NCBI RefSeq assembly: GCF_030020805.1
Contig: NZ_CP125098.1
Location: 6,533,501-6,597,500 of the forward strand
Length of the DNA stretch: 64,000 nucleotides
Direction: 5' to 3'
From: Paenibacillus sp. RC67
Lineage (GTDB): Bacteria; Bacillota; Bacilli; Paenibacillales; NBRC-103111
Below are positions 1-9,800 of the stretch, piece by piece. Every line of letters starts with the position of its first letter. Positions within the stretch are counted from its first letter, which is position 1. The position numbers were made by a program, and so were the translations under genes. The notes under the pieces are model-generated. The model saw nothing but the letters and a program-made list of their open reading frames with translations. It was not told the DNA's origin and did not search any database.

Positions 1-702
1 TTCCGGTACTGCGTACTGTGGCTTCTCATCCTTGTATTCGTAACCAGGACGCGGCTGCAATGATTGGATGTACCCAGCGCTGCACTTAAGCTCTTCCGAT
101 TTCATCCCGGAAACCCGAGAAATTTCTTCCCACTTGCCGCGAGCTATGAGTGAAAACCATTTTTCTACAAGCTCGTAAGCTCCGAAAGGAGCTTCGGGAT
201 CTTTGCTTATTTGAAGAAGCAGACATTCTTTTAAATCTCTGGCTCCAATGCCTGTGGGCTCTAGCTTCTGCACCTCATCTAAAGCAGATAATACCTCCTG
301 CTCCGATTTCCGAATCCATTCCGCTATTTCAGGCACCGTCATGGTCAAATACCCAGATTCATCTAAGCTGCCTACAATAAACGCGGCTATCTTATAACAA
401 GATTCATCTATACCATTCCACCGCAATTGGGCTAGAAGTGATTGCTCCAATGTCTCCGTTCGGGCAGGCAACCTAAATAATGGATCCTCCAATAATTCTC
501 TATAGGAATTTACCGGACGACTATTTCCTCGTGCCCAAGCTTCTCTTTCAAGCTCTAGTAAGGGATTTTCCATAACTTGCTCCTGAAGATACGATACCAA
601 GTCCGCACCGGTCAATTGTAAAATGTGGACCGATTGCTGCAATTCAGGTGTCATCGTCGTTTTAAGTTGAAGCTGAGAGGATGGAGACAGACTCATGTTC
701 AT
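1..702 (-). CDS. rpoN: RNA polymerase sigma-54 factor (RpoN/SigL), partial
   Basis: The frame is open from the ATG at 702 to the window edge, giving the first 234 residues; the C-terminal DNA-binding part (RpoN box) lies outside. The N-terminus has the glutamine-rich region I (SSQLQLKTTMTPELQQSV, then ILQL) that contacts bacterial enhancer-binding activators, followed by ENPLLELE. The core-binding domain is recognisable at about residues 100-234 by LEPTGIGARDLKECLLLQ and LQPRPG. A GGGAG ribosome site lies about 7 bases before the ATG; a second ATG two codons on is possible. The family normally has about 430-480 residues. Sigma-54 directs transcription of catabolic and nitrogen genes in Bacillota. 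No activator gene is visible nearby. Confidence 0.93.
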   Translation of the reverse strand, partial: MNMSLSPSSQLQLKTTMTPELQQSVHILQLTGADLVSYLQEQVMENPLLELEREAWARGNSRPVNSYRELLEDPLFRLPARTETLEQSLLAQLRWNGIDESCYKIAAFIVGSLDESGYLTMTVPEIAEWIRKSEQEVLSALDEVQKLEPTGIGARDLKECLLLQISKDPEAPFGAYELVEKWFSLIARGKWEEISRVSGMKSEELKCSAGYIQSLQPRPGYEYKDEKPQYAVPE

Positions 703-915
703 TTGAAGCTCTCCCTTCTTCTGAGAAGCAAGTTATATTAGGGCAATCCTTTGTTCCTTACTCAAGCAATTTTCATGCCAGCTTTACCTCTTATATTCAT
801 TCAGACAGACCAAACAGCATGTTAGTTCGATTTCTCAACTTCTACCCTCATTAATATATAAACTAATTAATTCTTCATTTTTCACTTTTATCCCTTTATT
901 TGTATCTTGTCACAG

Positions 916-944
916 TAAAAAGAGCTTGCCGAAGCAAGCCCCTG
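916..944 (-). terminator. Rho-independent terminator after the HAD gene
   Basis: On the minus strand a GCTTGC-TTCG-GCAAGC hairpin with a UUCG-type tetraloop is followed by CTTTTT. It lies about 100 bases after the HAD stop and separates it from the sigma-54 gene. The rest of the 703-1039 gap is AT-rich and shows no gene. Confidence 0.75.
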
Positions 945-1039
945 TAAATATCCCATATGACCAACGATCGGCTATAAACAGCCTAATCCTGTTGTTCTGC
1001 GAACCATTCCCAATGGATGCCGTAAAGGGTACCGCCTTA

Positions 1040-1819
1040 TTAATTCGCAACAGCTAGAATCCATTTATCAACGGCATAGGCAATACCGTCTTCATTAAGC
1101 GACTTGGTAACATAGCGCGCTTTCTCTTTCAACTCATCCGCTGCATTACCCATTGCGATACCACTTCCTACCCATTCAATCATCTCAAAATCGTTATGGC
1201 CGTCACCAAATGCAGCTACTTCCTCAGACGTAAACCCAAGATGGTCGATCAGCTTACGAAGACCAACGGCTTTGTTCATGCCATTAGGGTTAATATCGAC
1301 TGCCCAAGGCCGCCAACGGTGAATATAGAGCTGATTGCGATCTTCACCGGTATAAACCTCTTCCTCCTGCTCATTGCAGAACACGATACATTGGTATATA
1401 TCCGGAACTTCCTCTATCGAATTTATACGAACCGGCTCCATGAAGCCGATCTCCTGCTGTGCCTGACGAAAATGTGGATCCTCCTCGCGATTCATGAACA
1501 TCAGCTCAGATCCGTAGAGCAGCAGCGTATGATTCCTGCGATCCGCTTCCTGAAGCCACGCCCGAACCATTTCTTTAGGAAACGGATTACCGAACACGGT
1601 CTCCCCTTTATAGCCGATATGGCTGCCATTACACGTAACAGCCCATTCGATGCCAAGCTCCTTGCGCAGCGATTCCATTTCAAATTCGCTGCGACCCGTA
1701 CATAATGCGAGAGCGATCCCCTGCTCCTTCAGCTTCAACAGCGCCGTCCGGGTAGACTCCGGCAAATAGTCACGGTCACGCAATGTGCCATCCACATCGA
1801 ATGCCACCAACTTGATCAT
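1040..1819 (-). CDS. HAD-superfamily Cof-type phosphatase
   Basis: A 259-residue cytosolic phosphatase of HAD subclass IIB (Cof/YidA type), a group that removes phosphate from sugar phosphates, FMN and similar metabolites. Motif I is AFDVDGTLRD at residues 6-15 (nucleophile Asp), motif II is the Thr in CTGRS, and motif III/IV ends in AFGDGHNDFEMI, where the acidic residues bind Mg. A cap insert lies between motifs II and III. The ATG at 1819 is preferred over a GTG nine bases upstream because GAGGTG sits 6 bases before it and overlaps the GTG. The substrate cannot be told from sequence. Confidence 0.88.
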   Translation of the reverse strand: MIKLVAFDVDGTLRDRDYLPESTRTALLKLKEQGIALALCTGRSEFEMESLRKELGIEWAVTCNGSHIGYKGETVFGNPFPKEMVRAWLQEADRRNHTLLLYGSELMFMNREEDPHFRQAQQEIGFMEPVRINSIEEVPDIYQCIVFCNEQEEEVYTGEDRNQLYIHRWRPWAVDINPNGMNKAVGLRKLIDHLGFTSEEVAAFGDGHNDFEMIEWVGSGIAMGNAADELKEKARYVTKSLNEDGIAYAVDKWILAVAN

Positions 1820-1951
1820 TGTAGTCACCTCATTCTAGATTCTGCTATTCATTATAGCAGAGACTTTCTTTTTTGTCTGAGTAGAGGCATTAGTTTCATC
1901 TTGAAAAGAAGCATGGAATACGCTATGATAGGCAGTAATTAGATGAGTAAA

Positions 1952-2100
1952 AACGAATAGCCATAGTTTTCTAGGGTTCCGCGATTTCTTCCAAGAAACC
2001 GGCCTGGTCCAAGAGAAAACACACAGGGCTTCCCTGTGGACACGGAGGGATAAAAGCCCGGGAGGATATCTTTAATGATATCAATCCCGGGCTTTTTTTC
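1952..2100 (+). promoter_or_regulatory. Guanidine-I (ykkC) riboswitch with terminator
   Basis: The leader carries the conserved ykkC-motif blocks in order: CTAGGGTTCCG near 1971, GGCCTGGTCCAAGAGA near 2001 and ACACGGAGGGATAAAAG near 2040. The final GCCCGGGA is also the 5' arm of a terminator. Class I ykkC RNAs bind guanidinium and turn on exporters and urea carboxylases; here the next two genes are exactly such exporters. Guanidine binding is expected to prevent terminator formation. Recognition rests on motif memory, not a covariance search. Confidence 0.93.
2055..2099 (+). terminator. Expression-platform terminator of the guanidine riboswitch
   Basis: Outer stem AGCCCGGGA/TCCCGGGCT and inner stem GATATC/GATATC are followed by seven T. 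The 5' arm is shared with the aptamer's last conserved block, so ligand binding and termination are mutually exclusive. Confidence 0.85.
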
Positions 2101-2159
2101 GTTGAATTGGGTACATTATCCTCAATGTATCCCACACTATACTAAGGAGGGAACATCCT

Positions 2160-2498
2160 ATGAATCGCAATTGGGTTATGGTCTTTATCGCAGGGTTGTT
2201 TGAAATTGTTTGGGTTATTGGCTTGAAGCATTCCCACAATACGTGGACTTGGGCTGGCACAATCATTGCCATCCTAATCAGCATGGACCTATTAATCCGC
2301 GCTTCTTCCAAATTACCGGTAGGAACGACGTACGCCGTGTTTACCGGTATCGGGACGACGGGAACCGTTATAACCGAGATGCTTCTGTTCGGTGAGCCGT
2401 TCAAACTATCCAAGCTGCTCCTTATTTTGCTGCTTATTGCAGGTGTTGTTGGACTAAAAATGGTCACCACGACGAAGAAGTCTAAGGAGGTGCATTGA
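2160..2498 (+). CDS. ykkC: Guanidinium exporter subunit, SMR family (YkkC-like)
   Basis: A 112-residue small multidrug resistance protein with four membrane helices. The conserved helix-1 glutamate is in GLFEIVWVIGLKHS, and the helix-3/4 signature LPVGTTYAVFTGIGTTGTV is present. Heteromeric YkkC/YkkD pairs and the related Gdx proteins export guanidinium in exchange for protons. AAGGAGG lies 9 bases upstream of the ATG. It is the first gene after the riboswitch and is followed directly by its partner, so both should be induced by guanidinium. Residue pattern and length match Bacillus subtilis YkkC closely. Confidence 0.92.
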   Translation: MNRNWVMVFIAGLFEIVWVIGLKHSHNTWTWAGTIIAILISMDLLIRASSKLPVGTTYAVFTGIGTTGTVITEMLLFGEPFKLSKLLLILLLIAGVVGLKMVTTTKKSKEVH

Positions 2499-2500
2499 TC

Positions 2501-2815
2501 ATGGACTGGATTGCTCTTATTTTAGCAGGCGGCTGCGAAATTATTGGGGTTTCGGGAATCAACCGGGTGAACCGAAGCAAAAATATCACCTCTTATCTTA
2601 TTCTTATCGGAGGTTTTCTTTTAAGCTTCTTATTTCTGTCCTTTGCCATGAAAACCATTTCGATGGGGACCGCCTATGCCATTTGGACAGGAATCGGAAC
2701 CGTGGGCAGCGCGCTGCTCGGGATGTTTTTTTACGAAGAATCGAAGGAATGGAAGCGCCTGTTATTCATTGCTATGGTCCTTACCGCAGCCGTAGGCTTA
2801 AAAATCATTTCGTAA
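2501..2815 (+). CDS. ykkD: Guanidinium exporter subunit, SMR family (YkkD-like)
   Basis: A 104-residue, four-helix SMR protein and second half of the heterodimer. Helix 1 carries the glutamate in LAGGCEIIGVSG, and helix 3 carries SMGTAYAIWTGIGTVGSALLGMFFY, cited here only as the recognisable SMR signature region. The ATG at 2501 follows the ykkC stop by two bases. AAGGAGG at 2484-2490 lies inside the end of ykkC, so translation is probably coupled. A TTG at 2495 is too close to that ribosome site. Confidence 0.92.
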   Translation: MDWIALILAGGCEIIGVSGINRVNRSKNITSYLILIGGFLLSFLFLSFAMKTISMGTAYAIWTGIGTVGSALLGMFFYEESKEWKRLLFIAMVLTAAVGLKIIS

Positions 2816-2840
2816 GCAAGCATAAACTTTCCTATGTGGC

Positions 2841-2882
2841 AAAAAAGCCAGGGATCCTAATGCAGGATTCCTGGCTCTTTAC
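2841..2882. terminator. Bidirectional terminator between ykkD and the MATE gene
   Basis: Stem GCCAGGGATCC/GGATTCCTGGC (one wobble pair) is flanked by six A on the left and CTTT on the right. It sits between convergent genes and can serve both. Confidence 0.8.
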
Positions 2883-2900
2883 TTACTATTTCAACCTTGC

Positions 2901-4328
2901 TTACAAACGTATCGTCTTCCAATTCCCGCGCTTGAATCTCCAATAAATGAGATTGGACCGTAAAAATTGATCCAAAGCGACAGCGCTCCAAAGACCCGCC
3001 ATTCCCCATTCAAAGCCTTTGACAAACAGCAAGCTCAGCACAACCCTGATACCCCACACGCCTATAAGCGTAGAGTATAAAGGGTACTTGGTATCCCCTG
3101 CGCCTCTTAATGCGCCGCCTAGAATAAACTGCGATGCTTGAGACACCTGAATAACGCCAACGATCCGCAGCGCCAATGTGCCTGCATCAATGATACTCTG
3201 GTCCTTTGTATACAGCATGAGAATATAGGGAGCAAAAATCATAAACACAAGTCCCATGACTCCCGCAACGACCATACCGAATTTACGCACTTGCCACACA
3301 TAGGTTTCGGCCAGCCCTGTTTTTTGAGCACCCAGAGCCTGACCGACCAACGTCGAAGCCGCAACCGCAAAAGCCATGCCCGGCATAAACGACAGCCCGA
3401 TCACACTCGTGACTAGCTGGTTAGCGGCCAAAGCTACGGTGCCGAGACCCGCCGATATTTTGACGAACGTAGCGATGCCGAGTCTCATAATCAATTGCTC
3501 TCCACTGGTAGGAAGACCGATTTTCAGTACCCTCATCATGATAGCCTTATCCATTCGGGTTGCATATTTCCACGTAATTCGTACGGCATAACGGCCGCTA
3601 ATCATAACGGAAACGAACCAGACTGTAGAAATCAGTTGAGCAATAATGGAGGCAACTGCAGCTCCTGTCACTCCCATAGCAGGCAGTCCGAAATAGCCGT
3701 AAATGAGCGGCAGGCCTAGGGCTACAGCTACAACATTCGAGATGACGTTGATTTTCATCGGAGTCCGTGTATCCCCGGCACCCCGAAGTATAGCCGATAA
3801 GACCGAAGAGATCGTGGTGAATCCGATCGATAAGAAAATGATTTTGGCATAGGATAAGCCATGCGCTATCACATCTGGATTCGCTCCCATGACCTGCAGC
3901 AGCCAGCTGGCGTTCAAACTGCTCAAGGCAACAATGATAATGGATAATAAAATATTCAGTGTAAAAGCTTGTCCCGCCGCGCGGTTCGCCTCATCCATAT
4001 TGCCTGAACCAACGGCTCGTGCGACGATAACCGTTGTTCCTGTATTCAGCGCAACAAAAAGGACAAGCAGAAGCATATACGGCTGGCTCGTCAAACCGAC
4101 TGTGGCTACCGCTTCCGCTCCTATTCGCCCTACCATAATCATGTTCATCATCTGTGCAAAATTAATCAGCAGCATCTCGACTAGCGATGGCCCTGCCAGA
4201 TTGTAGATCATCCGCCGGATCGCTTTACCGTCCTTAGGGTCAATCAGCACCGCTTCACTTACTTGTTTTGTTTCAGAATCTTCATTACTAAGCTTACTTT
4301 CCGTCTTTGACTCTGTGGCTGAGCTCAT
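2901..4328 (-). CDS. MATE family efflux transporter
   Basis: A 475-residue integral membrane protein with about 12 helices in two related halves, as in NorM/MepA-like pumps that export cationic drugs against Na or H gradients. Characteristic stretches are GPSLVEMLLINFAQMMNMIM and ILRGAGDTRTPMKIN in the first half, and ALRGAGDTKYPLYS in the second; RGAGDT recurs as expected for the duplicated fold. The first 30 residues form a charged, Ser/Glu/Lys-rich cytosolic tail. AAAGGG lies 7 bases before the ATG. Single-gene unit; substrate unknown. Confidence 0.9.
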   Translation of the reverse strand: MSSATESKTESKLSNEDSETKQVSEAVLIDPKDGKAIRRMIYNLAGPSLVEMLLINFAQMMNMIMVGRIGAEAVATVGLTSQPYMLLLVLFVALNTGTTVIVARAVGSGNMDEANRAAGQAFTLNILLSIIIVALSSLNASWLLQVMGANPDVIAHGLSYAKIIFLSIGFTTISSVLSAILRGAGDTRTPMKINVISNVVAVALGLPLIYGYFGLPAMGVTGAAVASIIAQLISTVWFVSVMISGRYAVRITWKYATRMDKAIMMRVLKIGLPTSGEQLIMRLGIATFVKISAGLGTVALAANQLVTSVIGLSFMPGMAFAVAASTLVGQALGAQKTGLAETYVWQVRKFGMVVAGVMGLVFMIFAPYILMLYTKDQSIIDAGTLALRIVGVIQVSQASQFILGGALRGAGDTKYPLYSTLIGVWGIRVVLSLLFVKGFEWGMAGLWSAVALDQFLRSNLIYWRFKRGNWKTIRL

Positions 4329-4529
4329 CTGTAAACCCTTTCTAAAATCACAAGCACTCTGATCTGAAGCCTAGGGAGTCTTGCTGCATTTTTCTAGTAT
4401 CGTTCTAATCATAAGCGGCTAAAAAAAGGACTGCAACCTGTCTAAGCAAGGATTATAGGCTGCCACCCCGTATCATCCGTGCATATTATCGCTAATACAG
4501 CATCATGCTCTGAATTTCAACCCATTTGA

Positions 4530-4970
4530 TTACAATGCTTTTACAAACCGATAGCCAGTGATTTCATAGCCGAGCTCCAAATAAAATCGGTGCGCTTCTT
4601 CTTTTCTACCGAATCCACTGATAAGATAGGTAGATTTGCAGCCGAGCTCCAGCGCTCTCTTTTCTGCAAACGACATCAGCTTGCGGCCGATTCCATTCCT
4701 CTTGACGTCGGATTTGACAACGAGGATGCACACCTCCCCGTATCTGCTCACTTCCCGGATGTTCTCGCGGATGCGGAATACGAGCGTTCCTAGTACTTGG
4801 GCATCTCTCTCATAAACATAGATCGTGTCCGTTAAGCTTGCCTTCACCATCGACAAACGATTCCTCATGTCCTCTTGCTGGATCGGTTCTCCTCCCAGCT
4901 CCTTCATCAATTCGCAAAGAACGGGAATATCGTCTTCGCGAGCTTCTCTAATGCACTCGTCCGCTAGCAT
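4530..4970 (-). CDS. GNAT family N-acetyltransferase
   Basis: A 146-residue single-domain acetyltransferase using acetyl-CoA. Motif A is visible as VVKSDVKRNGIGRKLM (about residues 84-99, pyrophosphate-binding R/K-x-x-G-x-G/A type), followed by the beta-5 region STYLISGFGRKEEAHRFY and the C-terminal LGYEITGYRF typical of aminoglycoside- or histone-like GNATs. GGAGGAG lies 5 bases upstream of the ATG. It is divergent from the LysR gene. A weak hairpin with seven T lies downstream near 4425-4470 on the minus strand. Substrate unknown. Confidence 0.85.
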   Translation of the reverse strand: MLADECIREAREDDIPVLCELMKELGGEPIQQEDMRNRLSMVKASLTDTIYVYERDAQVLGTLVFRIRENIREVSRYGEVCILVVKSDVKRNGIGRKLMSFAEKRALELGCKSTYLISGFGRKEEAHRFYLELGYEITGYRFVKAL

Positions 4971-5107
4971 AAGCTCTCCTCCAGAAATAACATTTGTTTA
5001 CACTAACTACTTCCAAAATAATACAAACTGATGCAAAATACTAATATATAATGATATTCAATTCATAAGTATTTCTAATGAGTAGTATAGAAAGAAGGCC
5101 TGCCATT

Positions 5108-6004
5108 ATGAATCTGCTGGCTCTAAAAGTATTTTATTACATAGCTCAGAAGGGTTCGGTGACCAAAGCGGCAGAAATTCTTCTCATTAGTCAACCGGCT
5201 GTAACCCAGCACTTGCGAAATTTAGAAAAGGAAATGGGCATGCCTCTGGTCAAACCGGATGGTCGAGGGATTTCTTTAACTTATGCGGGCTATGAGCTGC
5301 ATCAATTAGCAAACAAACTATTCGCAGTCGAGCAAGAAATCGAGCATAGGATGAAACAAATTCTTGAAGGCAATCGAGGTGAGCTAACTATCGCAGCTAC
5401 TTATTTGCCTGCTACCTTGCTTCTACCCAAATGGATTGCCCGTTTCAAAGCGGAGCATGAGCATGTGGCTATTAAAGTTACGACCGTCAACAGTCAGGAA
5501 GCCTTCGAGCTAATTCAAAGCAGTAAAGCAGAGGTCGCGATTATCGGAGGAGGCTGGGAATTGCCTGATATTCGGTGGGAGCCCTTGTTAGATGACGAGC
5601 TGTGGTTCATCGTCTCGACCCATCACCCCTTGGCTAACCGTGAAGTCACGTTACAGCAAATGATGGAGGAAACTTTCGTTATACGAGAAGAAGGAAGCTC
5701 CACTCGGGAACGCTTCTTATCCATGTGCCGGACTTACAATGTGCGACAACCTAAGATCGGCATGCAATTCAATGGACTTTACGAATCGATCAGAGCCGTC
5801 CATGCAGGCTACGGAGCCACTTTAATCTCCGCAATGGCCGTACGGGAATATGTGATCCGGGGAGATGTAGCCAGAGTATACGTCAGCCAGGTTGAGCTCA
5901 AGCGTCCAATCGCCATTTGCACAGCAAAGTCAGCGGCACTATCTCCCATTGCAACAGAGTTCCTAGATTTAATTCGCAATAATTTGAAATCAGACGCATC
6001 ATGA
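5108..6004 (+). CDS. LysR family transcriptional regulator
   Basis: A 299-residue regulator. The N-terminal winged HTH (residues 1-60) has KVFYYIAQKGSVTKAAEIL and QPAVTQHLRNLEKEMG, and residues 90-295 form a periplasmic-binding-like effector domain. The ATG at 5108 is chosen because AGAAAGAAGG lies 9 bases upstream and MNLLALKVFYYIA is the usual LysR beginning; an ATG at 5078 lacks a ribosome site. It is divergent from the GNAT gene across an AT-rich 137-bp region and upstream of the DJ-1/PfpI gene, either of which could be its target. Confidence 0.9.
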   Translation: MNLLALKVFYYIAQKGSVTKAAEILLISQPAVTQHLRNLEKEMGMPLVKPDGRGISLTYAGYELHQLANKLFAVEQEIEHRMKQILEGNRGELTIAATYLPATLLLPKWIARFKAEHEHVAIKVTTVNSQEAFELIQSSKAEVAIIGGGWELPDIRWEPLLDDELWFIVSTHHPLANREVTLQQMMEETFVIREEGSSTRERFLSMCRTYNVRQPKIGMQFNGLYESIRAVHAGYGATLISAMAVREYVIRGDVARVYVSQVELKRPIAICTAKSAALSPIATEFLDLIRNNLKSDAS

Positions 6005-6118
6005 TGAACTTCTAACAAGAAATTTTATATTTTTTGAGCTTCACTGACCGGTTTTGTCAGCAGATTCGATATATTATGGAGACAAGCGAGTTGAACAAGT
6101 TAATTGGAGGGATCGAGC

Positions 6119-6700
6119 TTGAAGGAAGTATGGATATTGGTTACTGATGGATTTGCGGACTGGGAGGCAAGCTATGTCTCTGCTGAACTGAACAAACCGA
6201 AGACAGGCTTTCAAGTTAAAACAATTGCCATTGACAAGAGCCCTAAAGTTTCCATGGGGGGATTCCGCATCTTGCCCGATTATGATCTGAATGACGCTCC
6301 CTCTTTAGAAGAGTTGGCGATGCTCATCATTCCAGGGGGAACGGGATGGAGAGAGGATAAGAATCAGCAGGCTGCACAACTGGTGCAGCGCTGCGTCGAC
6401 CGTGACCTCCCCGTTGCCGCTATTTGCGACGCGACGACCTTCCTTGCTAATCATGGGTTCCTGGAGAGCAACAAGCATACTGGCAACACGTTGGCTTATT
6501 TGAAAGAAGGGGCTCCCAATTACCGTGGTGACAGCAATTATAAAGATGCACAAGCGGTCAGCGACGGGAATATTATAACGGCCAACGGTACAGGGGCGGT
6601 GGAGTTTTCCAAGCTCATTCTGGAGAAGCTTGGCGTTTATGAAGGCGAGAAGTTGGAGGAATGGTATACGATATTTAAAAAGGGCTATTTTGCCGAGTAA
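6119..6700 (+). CDS. DJ-1/PfpI family protein (type 1 glutamine amidotransferase-like)
   Basis: A 193-residue flavodoxin-like protein. The nucleophile elbow is VAAICDATTFLA (Cys near residue 102), and an upstream IIPGGTGW loop supplies the acidic/oxyanion side. Family members are cysteine-dependent hydrolases, glyoxalase/deglycase-type repair enzymes or stress proteins; the exact activity cannot be assigned. The TTG at 6119 is preferred because GGAGG lies about 8 bases before it; a TTG at 6104 overlaps that site. A short CTGAC/GTCAG inverted repeat in the 114-bp upstream gap may be an operator. Confidence 0.85.
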   Translation: MKEVWILVTDGFADWEASYVSAELNKPKTGFQVKTIAIDKSPKVSMGGFRILPDYDLNDAPSLEELAMLIIPGGTGWREDKNQQAAQLVQRCVDRDLPVAAICDATTFLANHGFLESNKHTGNTLAYLKEGAPNYRGDSNYKDAQAVSDGNIITANGTGAVEFSKLILEKLGVYEGEKLEEWYTIFKKGYFAE

Positions 6701-6747
6701 AGCTACGCCATCTGCTCATCTAACGGGGGATGGGTTCCAATAATAAA

Positions 6748-6788
6748 TAAAAAAGAAGACTGTCTATGCGGGCAGTCTTCCTTGTTTC
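6748..6788. terminator. Bidirectional terminator
   Basis: Stem GAAGACTG/CAGTCTTC with an A-rich left flank and TTCC-TTGTTT right flank, between the convergent DJ-1/PfpI and S-layer protein genes. Confidence 0.75.
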
Positions 6789-6809
6789 AGGCACTAAGTG
6801 CCCATGCGG

Positions 6810-9800
6810 TTATTTGTTACGCTCCAACATGCGTATGATGATGGTTACTGCTTCCGCTCTGGTAGCGATGTCGTTAGGGACGAAGCGATTGCCTTCCTTT
6901 CCCTGTACCAAACCCGCAGAAATGGCATAAGAAATGGAAGCCTTAGCCCAATCGGGAATCACGCTGGCGTCATCAAAGGCTGGAGAAGCTGTATTTGCTT
7001 TGTTATCAAGCTTTAGCGCTCTTGCCAGCATGGTTATCATTTCAGCTCGGCTGATCTCCTTGTTAGGACGCAATGTATCATCCTCGTAGCCTTGAATGAT
7101 TCCAGCCTGAACCGCTGATGCCAGCTCAGACAATGCCCAATCCGGTATGTCGGCTTGATCCGTAAAGCTGATCTTCTCAGTACCCGTTGGTACCTTCAGT
7201 GCACGGACCAACAGCGCAGCGAATTGCAATCTCGTCATAGGTTCGTCCGGCTTGAAGCTGCCATCCGGATAGCCGTTGATAATACCCAATTGAGCTGCTT
7301 TAACGATCGTGCTGCCTGCCCAATGACTGGCAATGTCATTCAGGGTGAGTCCAGTTATTGGAGTCGGTATGCCCGGGTGGGCCGCCCCCGTATCAGTAGG
7401 AACAGTCGTTGTTCCCCCTCCTGGTGCAGGAGAAGCTGTCGAGGACCCACCGTCATCATAACTTCCACTGCTGCTGCCTCCCGAACCTCTATTCCCCGAT
7501 GAGCCCGTTCTTTGCATGGTAACGGTGTACGTTTTGTTCTTTCCTGACGGCAGTGACACGTCGATCGTAATCGTACTGCCTCCTGGAACTAGTTCCAGGG
7601 TGCAGGCTTGTCCGCTCAGTACCGTTTGCCGGTTTGCTCCGTTTACGCTAACAGCAATAATGGAACCGGTCTCCAAAGCGGTAGGCAGGAGCGTAATCAG
7701 GTTCACATTATATGGAATGACAGCTTGATAAATCATCGTATTAGGATTGAAAGCAGGACTTAGTGCTACTATCGGATTGATCGTCAAGCCGCTCAATCCC
7801 GCTTCTCCTTCAACCTTGTCATCTGTGACAACCACAGTCGCCTTGGCATTGAATTGGTTGTAGGTTGCAACCAATACGGTAGTTCCCTTCAAGACACCCG
7901 TCAGCATGCCTTGAGAATTTACGGTTGCGATTTCCGGGTTTGCCGTATAAAAGGACGCCCCCGGCAATAGTCTCGCACTCTCCTGATAAACAGCATAAAC
8001 GACAGCTATTTGAGCGTTGCTAACCTTCAGGTTATACGTATCCTGGCCTAATCGGATGCTATCTATCGGGGTTCCTGTAACAGGAGGAGTATTCCCTCTT
8101 TGAATAGTAAGAGTATACACCTTGCTCTTGCCTGTTGGCAGCGACACTTCAATCGTAATAGTGCCACCTCCTTGGGTTAAATCCACCGTTGTAGACTGTC
8201 CGCTCGGTATCGTTTGCTGGTTTGCTCCATCTACGCTAACGGTAATATATGATCTGCTCTCTATGGCAGTAGGCAGGAGCGTAAGACGGCTTGCATTGTA
8301 TGGAATGACAGCTTGATACATCGTCGTATTAGGATTGAAAGCAGGACTTAGTGCTACTATCGGATTGATCGTCAAACCGCTCAATCCTGCTTCTCCTTCA
8401 ACCTGGTCTTCTGTGACAACCACAGTTGCCTTGGCATTGTATTGGTTGTAGGTTGCAACCAATACAGTAGTTCCCTTCGAGACACCCGTCAGCATGCCTT
8501 GAGAATTTACAGCTGCGATTTCCGGGTTTGCCGTATAAAAGGACGCCCCCGACAATAGCCTCGTACTCTCTTGATAAATAGCATAAACGGCAGCTGTTTG
8601 AGCGCTGCTAACCTTCAGATTATACGTATCCTGGCCTAATCGGATGCTATCTATAGGGGTTCCTGTAACAGGTGTTCCATCCTCCTCGCGCTGTACGGCG
8701 ATCGTGTATGACTTGCTCTTACCCGAAGGAAGAGACACCTCGACCATAATAACCGTACCCGCCTTTGCAATGGCTATAGCTTCGCTCGGTTGGCCGCTAG
8801 TCACAGGAAGCTTTGCTCCACCGTCCACACTTATCGTGATCTGGGACCCGCTAGATATTGCGGTCGGTATCACCTTCAAGCTGCTTAGCTTAGCCGGTAC
8901 CGTCACTTGGTAATAAGCAACATTCGAATGGAAGCTAGGAACAAGCTCCTTGCCTGAATCCAGTGTCAGCGCACTTAATCCCGCTTCGCCTTCCTCAACA
9001 ACGGTATGGCCTGCATTCGGCCCTACATCAGCTGCCGTTAGCGGCTTGTTCGTAGGAGCCGTTTGACGGTCATATTCGTCTGCACCAGCATCCGGCATAT
9101 TATAACGGGTTTGCCCGTCCATATCGTCCTGAGGCAGATACGGAGCCTTGGAAGCATCAATTGCGGGGCTGTTCGCGGATAAGCGGACTAAGCCATCCGC
9201 GCTGCGTACGAGATACAGCGGCTTTTTCTCTATTGCGCTTGCCGGTACTCGGGCTGCATTAGTAATGTTAGTCGGATTCGCCGTTCCCTCCACCAGATTG
9301 CCAACATATACCTGGCGTTCATTCTCTGGAGCATTCTGGGCGGCAGACGTTTCATTGAACATAACGCCTGCATTACTGAAGACAACATTATTGTAGACCT
9401 TCGTTCCGACGGGCTGATAGTTCCTTCCTCCGAAACTGTAGCTGGATGTATTGTTGCCAACGTTGACCATCGTATTATTAAAAATCTCTACATTATACTG
9501 ACGCCAATGTCCGCGGAGGATTTCCGTCTGTTGATCTACCGGGAGGGTGTTCAGAACAGCGGTTTTCTCCGTCGTTCCCTCCAACCACTTTACCGTCGGG
9601 TTCGTTCCCCCGTCCGGACCGCCATCATGAGTCCCCCCGTCGAGACGAATCACATTGGTCGTAAGACCCTCCATATAATTGTTGTAAATCTTATGACCAT
9701 TACCATAGATACGGAAGCCGCTAAAGCCCGGCGTTTTCCCGTCTCCAAGTATAAAATTGCCATAGAAGCTGTTACGGTGTCCATGACGGGCAACTATGCC

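Noticed and set aside
1196-1705. 169-codon plus-strand ORF
   Set aside because: Lies wholly inside the HAD phosphatase gene on the other strand, has no ribosome site and no recognisable family.
7490-8666. Repeats considered as CRISPR or mobile element
   Set aside because: The repeats are coding, in frame, 588 bp long and encode beta-sandwich modules.
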